DNA of 64,000 bases from NCBI RefSeq assembly GCF_015461805.1, contig NZ_JACVZE010000003.1, positions 186,001-250,000 of the forward strand, written 5' to 3'. The notes beneath the pieces are model-generated. The model was not told the origin of the DNA. It was given only the letters and a program-made list of their open reading frames with translations, and searched no databases. This DNA comes from Pseudomonas pisciculturae. Its GTDB lineage: Bacteria > Pseudomonadota > Gammaproteobacteria > Pseudomonadales > Pseudomonadaceae. This document shows positions 40,688 through 49,402 of the stretch, piece after piece. The position numbers and the translations under genes are program-made. Positions within the stretch are counted from its first letter, which is position 1; each line of letters begins with the position of its first letter.

Positions 40688-41761
40688 AAACAGACGGCGG
40701 GCGGTGGTAGTGAAATCCTGCCAGGCCTGCTCTGGCGCCAAGGCCTGTAGCTGGCCCGCCGCGACGGCGCCAGGGTCAGCCGAGAAAGCCCGCTGCATAA
40801 GTTGCACCCAAGCCTTGACGTCATCAGCCGGCGCGTACCAGCCGGTTTCGGCCACTTGCTCGCGGAACACCGCCAGCTCGCTGGTCAGCACGGGAACACC
40901 GGCCATCACCGCCTCTTGCAGCACCAGCCCCAAGCCCTCCGACGAAGACGGAATCGCCATCCAGTCGAATGCCCGGTACAGGCTCGCTGCATCCTCCAAA
41001 TGCCCAGAGAGCAACACTTTGCCGCGCAAGCCGAGACGTTCGACCTGCGCTTCAAGGTCGGCCCGCCCAGCCCCTTCGCCAATAATCACCAGTCGCAAAT
41101 CAGGCTGTTGCTCCGATAGACGGGCGAAGGCGTCCAGCAAACAGGCAAAGCCTTTGCTACTCACCAACCGCCCAACGGCACCCAGCACCGGCGCATCGCC
41201 GGGCGACAGGCCAAGACGCGCACGGGCCTGATCTCGGGGCAGCATTGCGGCGACAAACGCCCCAGGGTCGAACGCACTGCGCAGCACAGCAACAGGTCGC
41301 TGCAAGCTCTGTTGCAGCGACGCAGCGAGGGTCTGCGACACCGCCGCCACGGTCAGCCGGGCGTCTGAAAACTGTGCGAACAACTCACGATCGCTGCTGC
41401 GCAGGCGCGTCTCACCATGAAACAGCACCACAGCTCGCACGTCGGGCAAAGCGTTGAGCACCGGCAGCAGCGCCCGGGCAACACCAATCCCATCCAGCAA
41501 TACCACCTTCACGTCTTGCGGCAGCGCACGGCGAAAACGCGCGCGCATGCGTGGAATCAACAGCTTCCACAGGTGACGCCCCTTGAGCTGGGCAGACGAG
41601 AGGTTCCACTCGACGGCCACTTCACCCGCTTGCGCACCGCCCTGTAGCAACCAGGTATGAACAGGTGCACCGCACTCGATAGCGGCAAGCACTTGCCGAT
41701 GAACCTTCTGCACAGACGCGAATGCAGAACCACCGGCCCACATAATATTAAGAATGCTCAT
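40676..41761 (-). CDS. Glycosyltransferase family 4 protein
   Basis: The 361-residue protein has the two-domain GT-B layout: an N-terminal acceptor domain (MSILNIMWAGGSAFASVQKVHRQ) and a C-terminal donor domain with LGAVGRLVSSKGFACLLDAF and the nucleotide-sugar EX7E motif (SSSEGLGLVLQEAVMAGVPVL). It should add a core or O-chain sugar in the cytoplasm. The donor and acceptor cannot be read from sequence. Confidence 0.88.
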   Translation of the reverse strand: MSILNIMWAGGSAFASVQKVHRQVLAAIECGAPVHTWLLQGGAQAGEVAVEWNLSSAQLKGRHLWKLLIPRMRARFRRALPQDVKVVLLDGIGVARALLPVLNALPDVRAVVLFHGETRLRSSDRELFAQFSDARLTVAAVSQTLAASLQQSLQRPVAVLRSAFDPGAFVAAMLPRDQARARLGLSPGDAPVLGAVGRLVSSKGFACLLDAFARLSEQQPDLRLVIIGEGAGRADLEAQVERLGLRGKVLLSGHLEDAASLYRAFDWMAIPSSSEGLGLVLQEAVMAGVPVLTSELAVFREQVAETGWYAPADDVKAWVQLMQRAFSADPGAVAAGQLQALAPEQAWQDFTTTARRLFSTR

Positions 41762-41814
41762 TGACTAATTCGAACCTTCTGCGACGTTCTGGTTGCGTGC
41801 GGTAAAAAAACCAA

Positions 41815-42573
41815 TCAGATAAACCAACCAACGCCGATACCCAGCAGCAACATCACCACCAACTTGACGCGCTCGCGCCGCTTGCGCCGAGCCTTGATCA
41901 CGCGCTCGGCCGATGTCGATACATGCAACCCGAAGCCGGTGTGCAACACCGCATCGCCCTCAAGGGTTACAGCCATCAGGTTCAACTCGGCATACCGCCG
42001 GGACAGCCCCTTTTCCCCCTCAAACCCTGCATAGGGAGCACACAACGCATATTCCTTGAGCCGTCGCAGGCCGGGGTTCAGGGAAAATGCCTGCCATTCA
42101 GGCTTGTCGGAGATCAGCGGGTAACACGGCACTGCACCAATCAGCTCACGTGGCCCCAGGCGAATATAGGGGCTGTGTACCTGCAAGTCGTAGACAAAAT
42201 TTCGCAACCACACCTGAAGAATATCCGGGCGCAGCTCCAGAATCGTCTTGGAGTCCTCGACAAACCCCGGGCGGTAGAATTCCCAATCATCTTCACAGTG
42301 GAAAATATAGGGGGTTTTTACCGACGCATAGGCCAGGTCGATAGATGCCAGTTGCCCAAGCTTGGGGCGGTTGACGAAGAACGTGCAATGCTCCCGCCAA
42401 TGCTCAGGGATCGCCTGGCGCACTGCATCATCGCCGGAGTCTTCGGTAATGAACACTTCACGGATGGGCGCCGTATTGAACCGGTCGAAACTCTCGAGCG
42501 TGCGTTGCAACAGATCGAATCGACCACAACTGGTCACCACGAGTGTTATGTCGCTTTGATCGGAGAATTGCAT
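41815..42573 (-). CDS. Glycosyltransferase family 2-type protein
   Basis: The ATG at 42573 follows GAGG at 7-10 bases and gives 252 residues; the frame extends to 42630 without support. The GT-A fold is shown by LVVTSCGRFDLLQRTLESFDRFNTAPIREVFITEDSGDDA, and the metal-binding DxD-like element is HCEDDWEF. A C-terminal membrane segment (LVVMLLLGIGVGWFI) anchors it. A WapR-like rhamnosyltransferase role is possible from position (PA5000 in PAO1, as I recall) but is not shown by sequence alone. Confidence 0.8.
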   Translation of the reverse strand: MQFSDQSDITLVVTSCGRFDLLQRTLESFDRFNTAPIREVFITEDSGDDAVRQAIPEHWREHCTFFVNRPKLGQLASIDLAYASVKTPYIFHCEDDWEFYRPGFVEDSKTILELRPDILQVWLRNFVYDLQVHSPYIRLGPRELIGAVPCYPLISDKPEWQAFSLNPGLRRLKEYALCAPYAGFEGEKGLSRRYAELNLMAVTLEGDAVLHTGFGLHVSTSAERVIKARRKRRERVKLVVMLLLGIGVGWFI

Positions 42574-42622
42574 TTTTCGCCTCAACAGTATCATAGGGCC
42601 ACCATCCGTGGCCGCACTCACG

Positions 42623-43579
42623 TTAAACACCCAGCTTCAGGCGCAACCTTTCGAGCAGACTCAATGCCGCGCGCGGGCGCAGCGGCGGTTGGAGCGCTTC
42701 AACGATGCGCTGGCCGATTCGGGCAAAGCTGAACTGGCTGACGGCCAGCGCCTGCCCGTTACGCGCGATATCGGCCGCCAACCCAGGGTTGGCGCGCAAT
42801 ACGGCCAGTTTTTCCTGCAACTGTGGAATGTCCTTGTAGAACACCACGTTGACCATGTCTTCAAAGCCCAGGGCCGCATTTTCTGCAGCACCCTGATCAA
42901 ACGCCAGCAATACGCAGCCGCAGGCCATGGCTTCGAAATTCTTGATCATGTACTCGCCCATGCCCACATCGGCACTGACGAAAAAGCGTATGCGGTTGAG
43001 GGTCGCGCAGTATTCCTCACCGGATTTGGTGCGCGTCACCACCAACGGCTCCACCTGCGCCAGCTCATCGAGCAGCGCCTTGCGACCGCTGTAGGCCACG
43101 CTGTTGGTGCTGCCGACAAACGCCAGCTCGATATCGCGCTCCCGCGCCTGCGGTTGCAACAGCGCCTGATCGTAACCCTTGGGCACAAACACCGCGTCAA
43201 AGCCTTCTTCGCGCAAGCGCTCGGTGACCATGAAGCCCGAGCTGATCACCCGCACCCACGGCAGGCGGCGGTAGTGCGCGCTGAATTTGCCGGTGTACTT
43301 GCAGGGGATGTAATTCTGATAGGCGTCGTGTTCGAGGATCACCAGGTTGGGGATCGTGCGGATAAACGCAGCCTGACGGATTTCCTGCTTGAAGCGCAGG
43401 AAGAACACGATGCGGTCGTAGCGAGTCACGTCGACCTCGCGTCGAAAGTACCCGCGCAGGTTGCGTTGCTCGGCGCTGCTCAACCAACGGGTATCGCATT
43501 CACAGTGCTCGGCCACACCCTCGTACAGCCGATCCAGGATGGCGCGCTGTTCTTTCTGCACCAGAAATAAAACTTTCAT
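42623..43579 (-). CDS. ssg: Glycosyltransferase Ssg (CgeB-like)
   Basis: The ATG at 43579 follows GAAAGGAAGAG and gives 318 residues. The C-terminal half has the glycosyltransferase 1-like segment with GEYMIKNFEAMACGCVLLAF and the Asn/Arg-rich DIARNGQALAVSQFSFARIGQRIV end, as in CgeB-like transferases. Position and length match Ssg (PA5001), a core-associated glycosyltransferase needed for surface sugar and motility phenotypes in pseudomonads. It is 17 bases from the dnpA stop and probably the last gene of the wapO-to-ssg operon. Confidence 0.85.
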   Translation of the reverse strand: MKVLFLVQKEQRAILDRLYEGVAEHCECDTRWLSSAEQRNLRGYFRREVDVTRYDRIVFFLRFKQEIRQAAFIRTIPNLVILEHDAYQNYIPCKYTGKFSAHYRRLPWVRVISSGFMVTERLREEGFDAVFVPKGYDQALLQPQARERDIELAFVGSTNSVAYSGRKALLDELAQVEPLVVTRTKSGEEYCATLNRIRFFVSADVGMGEYMIKNFEAMACGCVLLAFDQGAAENAALGFEDMVNVVFYKDIPQLQEKLAVLRANPGLAADIARNGQALAVSQFSFARIGQRIVEALQPPLRPRAALSLLERLRLKLGV

Positions 43580-43596
43580 GCTCTTCCTTTCACAGG

Positions 43597-44970
43597 TCAC
43601 AAACGCCAGAACAATTCATGTCGCCGTACCGCCTTGCGGAAGAACTCGTTCTCCCCATAAGGCGAGCGCGCGCGCCCGACCAGTACACGTTGCAACCACC
43701 GACGCACACGCCGCTTGAACGGCGGTGGCGGTTGCAGGTCATGCATCATGCCCAACGCCATGGCCTTGTCGCGCTGCTGCGCCACGGTCAACGGCAGGCT
43801 GCACGGGTGCAGTTCCTGGGTCGCGTCGAACAGCGGTGGCAAGGCAATACCGGTGCCCGCGTCGCCCATGGGCCAGCGGTCGTTGTCGTGCAGGTGGTTG
43901 GCGTAGCCGAGCACGGTGGACGGTTGCCAGTCCAACCCTTGCAACGCTTCGACGACCGCTTGCTGCGCGCAGATATGATCGGGGTGGGGGTCGATGATCG
44001 GGTGCGGCAAGACGATGACATCCGGGCGCGCCGTCAGCAGTAGTTGCCGTAGATCGGCCAGCAGGTTGTTCCAGGTGGGCAGGCCATCCTGGTCAGCTGG
44101 CAGCGGGAATGGATTGAATTGGCGAAACAGGCGGATATCCGACAGGTCGGCCTCGCGGGAGCCGACAGGCTGGTCAGGGGTTGCCCGCATCGTAGGCAGT
44201 TGCAGGCAGAAATAACCCAATTGCACGCAGTGTGCCTCTGGCACCCCGGCCCAGCGCGGTACGGCGATGCTGTCCCAGGCGCGCAAGCGACCCTTGATGC
44301 GCGAAGCCTCGGCCGGGCCCAGGCCCATCTGCTGGTAATGCTCGGCTTCGATTTCACCGGCAGTCAGGGTCACGATCCAGGGTTTTTCAGCCTGACTGTA
44401 GAGCCCGAAGGCTGCCAATTCGGCATCGTCTGCATGGGGCGCGATCACCATTACACGCTGTGCGCGGTAATCCGGGTGGGTCCAGGCCCACAAGCGGGGC
44501 GTGCCGAGCACGCGGCAATGACGACCGCGCAGCTGTAAATCGCTGAGATCTGAACCACTGAGGTTCAGATAACGCAACCCGTTGACGCCACGCTCGAAGG
44601 TTTGCCGGTCGCCCGCGAACTCGATGTTCGGGTCGAGAAAACGTCCCAGCCAGTTACTCTTGATCTTGATCGCCAACACCAGCGTTGCGTCCGACGCCAG
44701 CGGCTGATCAACCCGCAAGCGCCCGCCTTCAAATCGCACGCCGGCCACCTCAGCGTCTGCCGAGAAACGGTAGTGGTAATCTTCGCCGGGCGCATAAAAC
44801 AGGTGGTCGGCAAACCAGGCTTCATGGGCAACCCAAGCCAGCACCGCCAACAGCAATGGCAGCCACCAGGCCACCAGGATGCCAACGACCACCAGCAGCA
44901 CTAAACCGATCAACAAACCAATGCGCTTGTTGCGCCGATGGCGTTTGAGCAACTGCTTTTTGCGGGTCAT
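43597..44970 (-). CDS. dnpA: PIG-L family de-N-acetylase (DnpA-like)
   Basis: The ATG at 44970 gives 457 residues. An N-terminal membrane anchor (about residues 18-47) precedes a region of unknown fold and then the deacetylase domain with the zinc motif PHADDAE (178-184, in place of PHPDDE) and the later PHPDH motif. By position (PA5002) and architecture this is DnpA, a membrane-associated PIG-L protein linked to lipopolysaccharide core and to fluoroquinolone tolerance. It overlaps mig-14 by 4 bases (ATGA). Confidence 0.85.
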   Translation of the reverse strand: MTRKKQLLKRHRRNKRIGLLIGLVLLVVVGILVAWWLPLLLAVLAWVAHEAWFADHLFYAPGEDYHYRFSADAEVAGVRFEGGRLRVDQPLASDATLVLAIKIKSNWLGRFLDPNIEFAGDRQTFERGVNGLRYLNLSGSDLSDLQLRGRHCRVLGTPRLWAWTHPDYRAQRVMVIAPHADDAELAAFGLYSQAEKPWIVTLTAGEIEAEHYQQMGLGPAEASRIKGRLRAWDSIAVPRWAGVPEAHCVQLGYFCLQLPTMRATPDQPVGSREADLSDIRLFRQFNPFPLPADQDGLPTWNNLLADLRQLLLTARPDVIVLPHPIIDPHPDHICAQQAVVEALQGLDWQPSTVLGYANHLHDNDRWPMGDAGTGIALPPLFDATQELHPCSLPLTVAQQRDKAMALGMMHDLQPPPPFKRRVRRWLQRVLVGRARSPYGENEFFRKAVRRHELFWRL

Positions 44971-45863
44971 ACGCTCAATACCTGCACGGGGTTGCACCAG
45001 CGTTCCTTGTACTCGCGGTCAGCGCGGCCGAAAGAAAAACGCAACGACTTACCGACTTCGCGGGCCTGTTCCCAAGCGCTTTGGGTATTGAGAAAGCTCA
45101 ACACGCTGCCGGGGCTGAAGGCGCGGGTTTCAGGGTCGACGCCGCCGTTGACGTACTCCACGCTGATCCACTCCGGGGATTCAACCCGATAGACCAACTG
45201 GATAGCGATCGGCGCATCGTTAAGAAAAATCACCGAGCCAATCAGCCACTCGCGCAGCAACTCGATCACTTCGGCCAACCGCTCCGCGCCCGTGGCGACA
45301 AACCCCCAGCGGCGCAGGAACAGGTCGCAGTAGATAGCAGCCAACTCGACGCTGGAAAACTCGCCCACCGGCCGCACGACGCCGCCCGCTTCTTCGAGCA
45401 AACGCAGTTCGCGGCGCTGGTTGTAGCGAAACTTCTTCGACAGCTCTTCGGGGGTACGCGCCATGGCCAGCTGCTCGGCCTGGGGCTTGAGCCCGCTGAA
45501 GCGGCCTTCGTTCAATGTCGACAAATACCGCGCACGCTGGCGCAGGGGCGCCTGGGCATCGGCGGCGGCCGGCAGGATCAACTCGGCATTGCCCAAGTCA
45601 AACAGGCCTTTCTTGCCGCTGCGCTTGAGCACATCCTTGGACAACGCCAAGTCGCGCCCCCAGGTGGCGATGCATGCCTTGAGTTCACCGCCCTGCTCCC
45701 AGGCCAGGTAACGCACCGGAATCTGCGCCAAGCCGGCCAGACGTTCGATGACCTCTGGATGCGTCGCGACGCTGCCGCCAAAACGCTGCCAGGCCTGGTT
45801 GTAGACGGGCGCATCGACGACGGACCAGCCACGCTCGCGCCAGCCTTGGAATCGATTGAGCAT
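44967..45863 (-). CDS. Mig-14-family protein (GNAT-like fold)
   Basis: The 298-residue protein matches the Mig-14 family: KDVLKRSGKKGLFDLGNAELILPA, EELSKKFRYNQRRELRLLEE and the C-terminal KSLRFSFGRADREYKERWCNP are its conserved blocks. Mig-14 proteins help resist antimicrobial peptides and have an acetyltransferase-like fold. The ATG at 45863 shares a base with the stop of the upstream wapH gene (TGATG); a TTG at 45866 is less likely. Its 3' end overlaps dnpA. Confidence 0.87.
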   Translation of the reverse strand: MLNRFQGWRERGWSVVDAPVYNQAWQRFGGSVATHPEVIERLAGLAQIPVRYLAWEQGGELKACIATWGRDLALSKDVLKRSGKKGLFDLGNAELILPAAADAQAPLRQRARYLSTLNEGRFSGLKPQAEQLAMARTPEELSKKFRYNQRRELRLLEEAGGVVRPVGEFSSVELAAIYCDLFLRRWGFVATGAERLAEVIELLREWLIGSVIFLNDAPIAIQLVYRVESPEWISVEYVNGGVDPETRAFSPGSVLSFLNTQSAWEQAREVGKSLRFSFGRADREYKERWCNPVQVLSV

Positions 45864-46993
45864 CAAGCCCCCGCGGTCAGTTCAATAACGTGTGGCAGTT
45901 GCCAGAAAGTGTCGCGTACCGCCTGATCCGAGAACTGTGCGTGCAGGCGCTCCAGCATCAGCTCGGCACACTGGCGCTGCTGATGGTGATCCATCGCGGC
46001 CAGGTAGCCCAAGCCCTGGGCCAGGTGCTCGGCGTCGCCGAAAGGGAACAGGATGCCCACACCTTCGACCACTTCCTTTGCACCGCCACAGGCCGTGGCA
46101 AGCAACGGCACGCCAGCAGCCATGGCTTCAAGCAGCACCATGCCAAAGGGTTCGTGATCGGAGCTCAGCGCAAACACATCAAAGGCACGGAAATAGCGAC
46201 GCGCATCTGGCACCTGGCCGAGAAACAGCACCTTGTCGGCAATGCCCAGTTCGCGGGCCAATTCCTTGAGGTCTTGCTCCAGGCGCCCCGTGCCGAGAAT
46301 CGCCAAGCGGCTTTCGGCGGGCAGTTGCGCCAGCGCCAGGGCGAAGCCCTTGAGCAGTGTGGCCTGGTCTTTGTCCGGATGCAGGCGACCGACATTGCCA
46401 ACCACCCATTCATCCGGCGACAGACCGAGGGCATCACGCGCCTCGTCCTTCGACACCTGCAAGGTTTGCATAGCCTCGACATCGATGCGGTTGTACAAGG
46501 TCTGGATGCGCGGCGCCGGCCAGCTCGCCAGGCAGCGGCGGATGTCATCGCGTACGGCGTCAGACACACCCAGCAAGCTCAAGCGCTTGCGAAAAAACCC
46601 TGCAAACAGCTGACGACTGCGGCGCTGGTAGTCGCCAAAAGCGTGATGCACACCGATCACGGGCAAGCACGTACCCAGCAAGGCGATGTAAATCGGCTTG
46701 AAGCGGTGGGCAATACAGAAACTGAAATTGCGCGACGCCGCAATCTTGCGCAACTCACGGATGGCACCCAGCTTCAGGCCACGAATGGCCTTGGAGCTGA
46801 ATTCCATGAACAGCACTTCATCGCTGGCACACGCTGCGGCCACCTCAGGGTCGGCGACCCCGGTGAGAAACACGGTGGTCACCTTGTAGCCCGAGCCTGC
46901 GAACAGGCTGGCGTACTGACGGGCGCAATCGAGGAACGGCCCGTCATAGCCGTGGCAGAACTGCAGGACGTGGCGATCAGCCGAGCGCGTCAT
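45863..46993 (-). CDS. wapH: Glycosyltransferase family 4 protein (WapH-like)
   Basis: The 376-residue GT-B protein has an N-terminal acceptor domain and a donor domain with VVGNVGRLHPDKDQATLLKGF, the linking YNRID segment (LYNRIDVEAMQ) and the EX7E donor motif (SSDHEPFGMVLLEAMAAGVPLLATACGG). The name comes from position next to the carbamoyltransferase and from recall of PA5004, so it is tentative. The 17-base overlap with the carbamoyltransferase gene indicates coupled translation. Confidence 0.82.
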   Translation of the reverse strand: MTRSADRHVLQFCHGYDGPFLDCARQYASLFAGSGYKVTTVFLTGVADPEVAAACASDEVLFMEFSSKAIRGLKLGAIRELRKIAASRNFSFCIAHRFKPIYIALLGTCLPVIGVHHAFGDYQRRSRQLFAGFFRKRLSLLGVSDAVRDDIRRCLASWPAPRIQTLYNRIDVEAMQTLQVSKDEARDALGLSPDEWVVGNVGRLHPDKDQATLLKGFALALAQLPAESRLAILGTGRLEQDLKELARELGIADKVLFLGQVPDARRYFRAFDVFALSSDHEPFGMVLLEAMAAGVPLLATACGGAKEVVEGVGILFPFGDAEHLAQGLGYLAAMDHHQQRQCAELMLERLHAQFSDQAVRDTFWQLPHVIELTAGA

Positions 46994-48734
46994 AAGGGTC
47001 CACGCCGTCCTTGACGACCAGGATGTCTTCCATGATCAGGTACTGCAGGTCGGAGCCGAAGAACATGTCCAGCGCGTCTTTGGGCGAGCAGATCATCGCT
47101 TCGCCACGACGGTTGAGCGAGGTGTTCAGGGACACGCCGTTACCGGTCAACACTTCCAGCTCTTTCATCATGTCGTAGTAGCGCGGGTTGTATTCGCGCT
47201 TGAGCACCTGGGCGCGAGAGGTGCCATCTTCATGGACCACTTCCGGTACGCGGGTCTTCCACTCTTCCGACACTTCAAAGGTGAAGGTCATGAACGGTGC
47301 CGGGTGATCGACCTTGATCATCTGCGGCGCCACGGTGTCGAGCATCGACGGGCAGAAAGGCCTCCAGCGCTCGCGGAACTTGATCTGGTGGTTGATACGG
47401 TCAGCCACGCCGGTGGCGCTTGGGCAACCGATAATCGAACGACCGCCCAACGCACGCGGGCCAAACTCCATGCGGCCCTGGAACCAGGCCACCGGGTTGC
47501 CATCGACCATGATCTTGGCGATGCGTTTAGGCATGTTGTCGATCTTGCGCCACACAGGCTTGCTCTCGTGCTTGGCGCACGCGGCAATCACTTCTTCGTT
47601 GCTGTAGCACGGGCCGAGGTAGACGTGTTCCATCTTCTCCACCGGCACACCACGGGCGTGGGACACGTAGGCCGCCGCGCCCACCGCCGTGCCGGCATCG
47701 CCGGACGCAGGTTGCACGAACAGCTCTTTGACGTCGTCGCGGGCAATGATCTTCTGGTTCAGCTTGACGTTCAGCGCGCAGCCACCGGCGAAGGCCAGCT
47801 TGCCGGTGTCTTTGAGGATGTCGCCCAAGTAGTGGTCGATCATTTGCAAGGCCAGCTTCTCGAACAGCGCCTGCATGCTGGCCGCGTAGTGGATGTACGG
47901 CTCGTCGGCGATGTCGCCTTCGCGTTTCGGGCCCAGCCACTCGATCAGTTTTGGCGAGAAGTAGAACCCCTTGCCTTTCTCTTTATAGCGGCGCAGGCCG
48001 ATGACGTTGGCGTAGTCGGTGTTGATCACCAACTCGCCGTTCTCAAAGGAAGCCAGGCGCGAGAAATCGTATTTGCTGGCGTCGCCGTACGGCGCCATAC
48101 CCATGACCTTGAACTCGCCGTCGAGCATCTCGAAACCGAGAAACTCAGTGATCGCGCCGTACAGGCCACCCAGGGAGTCTGGGTCGTAGAATTCTTTGAT
48201 CTTGTGGATCTTGCCGTTCTCGCCGTAGCCGAAGAACGTGGTGGCGTACTCACCTTTACCGTCGATACCCAGGATCGCGGTTTTCTCCTGGAAGCCGGAG
48301 CAGTGGTAGGCGCTGGAAGCGTGGGCCAGGTGGTGTTCAACCGGTTCGATCTTGATTTTCTTCGGATCGAAGCCCAGTTGCTCCAGGCACCAGACGATCT
48401 TGTTGCGATAGCGCTTGTAGCGACGGTTGCCCATCAGGATCGCGTCGAGGGCGCGGTCCGGGGCGTACCAGTAACGCTTGGCGTAATGCCAGCGCGCCTC
48501 GCCGAACAAGCTGATAGGCGCGAAGGGGATCGCGACCACGTCAACGTCGGAAGGCTTGATGCCGGCTTGTTCCAGGCAGAACTTCGCCGACTCGTAGGGC
48601 ATGCGGTTCTTTGCATGTTTGTCGCGTACGAAGCGCTCTTCTTCGGCGGCCGCGATCAGCTTGCCGTCGATATACAAGGCTGCGGAAGGATCATGGCTAA
48701 GGGCGCCGGACAGGCCAAGAATCGTCAATGCCAC
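46977..48734 (-). CDS. wapO: Lipopolysaccharide core carbamoyltransferase (NodU/CmcH family)
   Basis: The 585-residue protein has the two-domain carbamoyltransferase layout: a Kae1-like N-terminal domain (ILGLSGALSHDPSAALY, EERFVRDKHAKNRMP, HHLAHASSAYH, FAGGCALNVKLNQ) and a C-terminal nucleotide-binding domain with FQGRMEFGPRALGGRSI. In Pseudomonas this enzyme adds a carbamoyl group to the second heptose of the inner core. It is the first gene of the leftward wapO-wapH-mig-14-dnpA-ssg run, with a TATAAT element about 90 bases upstream. Confidence 0.93.
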   Translation of the reverse strand: MALTILGLSGALSHDPSAALYIDGKLIAAAEEERFVRDKHAKNRMPYESAKFCLEQAGIKPSDVDVVAIPFAPISLFGEARWHYAKRYWYAPDRALDAILMGNRRYKRYRNKIVWCLEQLGFDPKKIKIEPVEHHLAHASSAYHCSGFQEKTAILGIDGKGEYATTFFGYGENGKIHKIKEFYDPDSLGGLYGAITEFLGFEMLDGEFKVMGMAPYGDASKYDFSRLASFENGELVINTDYANVIGLRRYKEKGKGFYFSPKLIEWLGPKREGDIADEPYIHYAASMQALFEKLALQMIDHYLGDILKDTGKLAFAGGCALNVKLNQKIIARDDVKELFVQPASGDAGTAVGAAAYVSHARGVPVEKMEHVYLGPCYSNEEVIAACAKHESKPVWRKIDNMPKRIAKIMVDGNPVAWFQGRMEFGPRALGGRSIIGCPSATGVADRINHQIKFRERWRPFCPSMLDTVAPQMIKVDHPAPFMTFTFEVSEEWKTRVPEVVHEDGTSRAQVLKREYNPRYYDMMKELEVLTGNGVSLNTSLNRRGEAMICSPKDALDMFFGSDLQYLIMEDILVVKDGVDPYDALG

Positions 48735-48825
48735 TGGGGTCTAGCCTCTTTTAGTCTGCATGCAGGCGGGTTGCGCCTGAAAAAAGTGTGCTTCCGGCCT
48801 GGGCAGGAAACAGCTAAAGGGCGGG

Positions 48826-48831
48826 ATTATA
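48826..48831 (-). promoter_or_regulatory. Possible -10 element upstream of wapO
   Basis: On the minus strand a perfect TATAAT (48831-48826) lies about 92 bases before the wapO start codon, just downstream of the YceK-like gene. No clear -35 hexamer is seen at the usual spacing, so the assignment is weak. Confidence 0.35.
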
Positions 48832-48863
48832 GCTTAAAAGCAGTGGGGAGCTAGGTTAGAGCG

Positions 48864-49199
48864 TTAACGTAGCTCAAGGCTGCCATCGGCATTTTGCCGG
48901 TAGATTGTGTAGGGCAATAAAAGCGTGTCCAGCACACTGGATACAGCAACATCAAGATAAGGCCAGGGCACATCGTTCAGCGACATTCCACTTCCAGAGT
49001 TCGGCGGCGCGTGTAATACACACAGGTCATAAGACACGCCGCTGTAAACACGCGGAACAGACTGACAATAGGTTTTTTTAGCCTTAAGCGACTGAACGGT
49101 GACGCTGTCTTCACGCAGCACCGTGGTCACAGTGCCGCAACCTGCCACTATCAAAGACACGCCCAGCAGCGCCAGTGACCCTGCAATTCTAGATTTCAT
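48864..49199 (-). CDS. YceK/YidQ-family lipoprotein
   Basis: The ATG at 49199 follows GGTGGAG at 6-12 bases and gives 111 residues. It has a lipoprotein signal with lipobox VAGC (Cys21 or nearby), then TVTTVLREDSVTVQ, SVPRVYSGVSYDLCVLH and a C-terminal YLDVAVSSVLDTLLLPYTIYRQ segment, which is the YceK/YidQ pattern of small lipoproteins of unknown function. It is the first gene of the accessory block, read in the same direction as wapO. Confidence 0.8.
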   Translation of the reverse strand: MKSRIAGSLALLGVSLIVAGCGTVTTVLREDSVTVQSLKAKKTYCQSVPRVYSGVSYDLCVLHAPPNSGSGMSLNDVPWPYLDVAVSSVLDTLLLPYTIYRQNADGSLELR

Positions 49200-49402
49200 A
49201 AATCGCTCCACCTTACAGAAGAAGCAAAAACCTACCATCGCAGATGGCGTTTCACAGCCACCCGAAAACGTAACGTTGCGTAGGACCGTTCCCGATATCT
49301 GGCAGACCATAAATTCGGTAAACGAGGGAGGGAGCCGTTAAACTCACGTTTTTTTGCGCCAACGCCACTTACCACGCGTCGCGCCACGGACCCGGCTCCT
49401 CC

